From contig CAVRUZ010000002.1 in assembly GCA_963724495.1 (NCBI GenBank), forward strand, positions 1,426,001-1,490,000: a DNA stretch of 64,000 nucleotides. The letters are read 5' to 3'. This document shows positions 61,014 through 64,000 of the stretch, piece after piece (the first letter of the stretch is position 1; every line of letters begins with the position of its first letter). Made by a program: the position numbers and the translations under genes. Source of the DNA: CAVRUZ01 sp963724495 (GTDB lineage Bacteria; Actinomycetota; Actinomycetes; Propionibacteriales; DAIQRJ01). The notes under the pieces are model-generated. The model ran no database searches. It saw only the letters and a program-made list of their open reading frames with translations, and was not told where the DNA came from.

Positions 61014-62243
61014 TCACCGCTCTCCCGCCCGGACCCGGCGCCGGGTACCACGCGCCGATCGCAGACTCCGTCGCGGTGTGGACAACGCCAGCCGGAGCAG
61101 CCCGAACCCCCGGTACCGCGGGATCCTCCGACCGCCCAGCAGGCTGCCCGTGAGCCGTCCGGCCAGCATCCTGCGACGGGTCCGCTGGAACGGCTGGGTG
61201 CGCACGAGGTCGCCCACGTCCATCGGCTCGACCTCGATCACCCCGGCGGTGATGGCGCGGAGCACGGCCTGATGGCCCTTGGGGGTTCGTGCCAGCAGCG
61301 CGCTTCGGCCCGCGCTCTCGGTGAAGACCGGATAGCCGCGCTCGTCGACCTTCCAGAAATCGGCAGCGGTGATGTCGCTCGACTCACCCACCCCGTCCGG
61401 GCAGATCTTGCACCGCCATTGCATCGTCGGCCCGAGATGCTTGCCCCACGAGTCGTCGTAGGAAGCGGCATAGGTACCGCTCGGTGCGACCGCGGTGAAC
61501 GAACCGGGCCAGCCGCGGCCGCGGTACCACAGATCGGTCAGGCGTTCGTCGGGCCCGACGCCGATGTGGTGCACCAGCGAGTCGGTGGCGAGTTGGCTGG
61601 GCGTGCCAGCGCAGAAGAACGAGAGCACGTAACCGGGGCCCGTCCCTCGCTGACCGCTCAATGCGCGCACCGCCGAGGCCTCGCAGGGCTTGCCGAGAAA
61701 AGCCGAGTCGCTCGCGAGGGCGTGAGCGGAGGCGGCATTGCCCACCGGGGCGTAGCGGGACCCGGCTGACAGCAGCGCCTCGCTGCGCGACGTGATCGAC
61801 ACGGTGACGGTACGGCTGGGGTCGGCCGGCGAAGCCGCGGCGCCGACGACCCGGGCGACCTCGCCCTGCTCGACCAGCCACGCCGACAGCGCCGACAGCA
61901 CCCCGCCGCTGCTACCGCGATGGCGGAACTGCGGATCCGTGGCCCAGGCTGCCCACGCGGCCACGTAGGAACCGACGATCGGATCTCGTCGGGCGCCGAC
62001 AGGACGAGGTGACGCGACCGTGCGCCCTGGGCAGGTCGCCCGGAACTCGCGAACCTGTGCTCGGGTAGCGCTCGCACCGGTCTCCGGTGAGCTGACGCGG
62101 GTCGGCCGCAGGTATCCGGACTCGTCGAGCCCCATCTCCAGGCCGGTGTCGATCAGGCAACAGGCGCCGCAACCGGAACAGCTACCGGAGTCCACGACCG
62201 AGGCGACGTCGCGATCCAGCCCGACTGTTCCTGACACACCCAC
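61014..62243 (-). CDS. FrhB-domain (coenzyme F420 hydrogenase beta subunit-like) protein
   Basis: 409 residues. Cysteines for an Fe-S cluster at the N-terminus (SGSCSGCGACCLIDTG, about 20-34). Then the FrhB_N-like HRGSSGGVLSALSAWLVEQGEVARVVG segment and the C-terminal FrhB part with FLGKPCEASAVRAL, YVLSFFCAGTPSQLAT and CKICPDGVGESSDITAADFW (a second CxxC). Proteins of this family bind flavin and F420 in methanogens, but many bacterial copies sit in polysaccharide loci beside pyruvyl transferases, as here. Reaction unknown; a redox step in glycan decoration is a reasonable guess. Confidence 0.85.
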   Translation of the reverse strand: MGVSGTVGLDRDVASVVDSGSCSGCGACCLIDTGLEMGLDESGYLRPTRVSSPETGASATRAQVREFRATCPGRTVASPRPVGARRDPIVGSYVAAWAAWATDPQFRHRGSSGGVLSALSAWLVEQGEVARVVGAAASPADPSRTVTVSITSRSEALLSAGSRYAPVGNAASAHALASDSAFLGKPCEASAVRALSGQRGTGPGYVLSFFCAGTPSQLATDSLVHHIGVGPDERLTDLWYRGRGWPGSFTAVAPSGTYAASYDDSWGKHLGPTMQWRCKICPDGVGESSDITAADFWKVDERGYPVFTESAGRSALLARTPKGHQAVLRAITAGVIEVEPMDVGDLVRTQPFQRTRRRMLAGRLTGSLLGGRRIPRYRGFGLLRLALSTPRRSLRSARGTRRRVRAGER

Positions 62244-62312
62244 TCCTGTCGGCCGGCTCCAGCCGGCACCGGTCGAATCGTCCCATAGGTCCAGCTGCCG
62301 GCGCGGCGGCCG

Positions 62313-64000
<1,688 letters not shown>

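Overview
The window comes from a high-GC Gram-positive bacterium (Actinomycetota), probably Propionibacteriales or Nocardioidaceae-like; the family is an inference. Support: GC is about two thirds by eye and GTG starts are common. The window also carries a mycothiol-conjugate amidase, tandem DUF1707 proteins, an F420-type LLM oxidoreductase, a mycobacterial-type Sdh1 complex, a TCGAAC-N4-GTTCGA LexA box, and the usual actinobacterial order mfd / mazG / SurA-like lipoprotein / eno / ftsB / DUF501 / ppx. It is mostly chromosomal housekeeping sequence. I found no integrated phage, insertion sequence or CRISPR array.

Layout. 0.1-16 kb: an unknown P-loop protein, ychF, a DUF559 nuclease flanked by an inverted repeat, an APH-like kinase, rmuC, ispH, xseA-xseB, two DUF1707 proteins, an APP1-type phosphatase coupled to a fabH-type synthase, a secreted transglycosylase with an MtrA-like box and a leader hairpin, phoH and a short-chain uppS. 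15.7-37 kb: a badly broken erythromycin-esterase-like gene, hemolysin III, a nitronate monooxygenase, a YcaQ glycosylase, a DUF255 protein, mca, greA, DUF2089/DUF4097, ilvA, a GntR regulator coupled to rmlB, AI-2E exporter, metB, LLM oxidoreductase, msrA, and a compact string of small membrane and lipid-binding-like proteins. 37-53 kb: a decayed DUF222-HNH gene with a perfect SOS box, sdhCAB, cbs, an unusual class-I tRNA, a repair-flavoured run (RecQ-PRT, nitroreductase, family-5 UDG), ppx-DUF501-ftsB-eno, and an AraC regulator divergent from a phytanoyl-CoA-dioxygenase-like enzyme. 53-64 kb: a DUF1918-DUF1876 protein with a DosR-like site, mazG, a lipoprotein, a sulfate activation set (cysC, cysD, cysN, TauE-type permease) beside a polysaccharide pyruvyl transferase and an FrhB-domain protein, and the C-terminal part of mfd, cut by the window edge.

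Functional themes. DNA maintenance is dense (RmuC, XseAB, YcaQ, RecQ, UDG, MazG, Mfd, SOS box). Thiol and sulfur metabolism recurs (Mca, MsrA, MetB, Cbs, CysCDN). Cell-envelope functions are spread through the window (UppS, RmlB, transglycosylase, pyruvyl transferase).

Data quality. At least eight otherwise intact genes are interrupted by frame changes that a single extra base explains. I treat these as probable assembly insertions, not real pseudogenes, and give the full gene span with the approximate position of the break.
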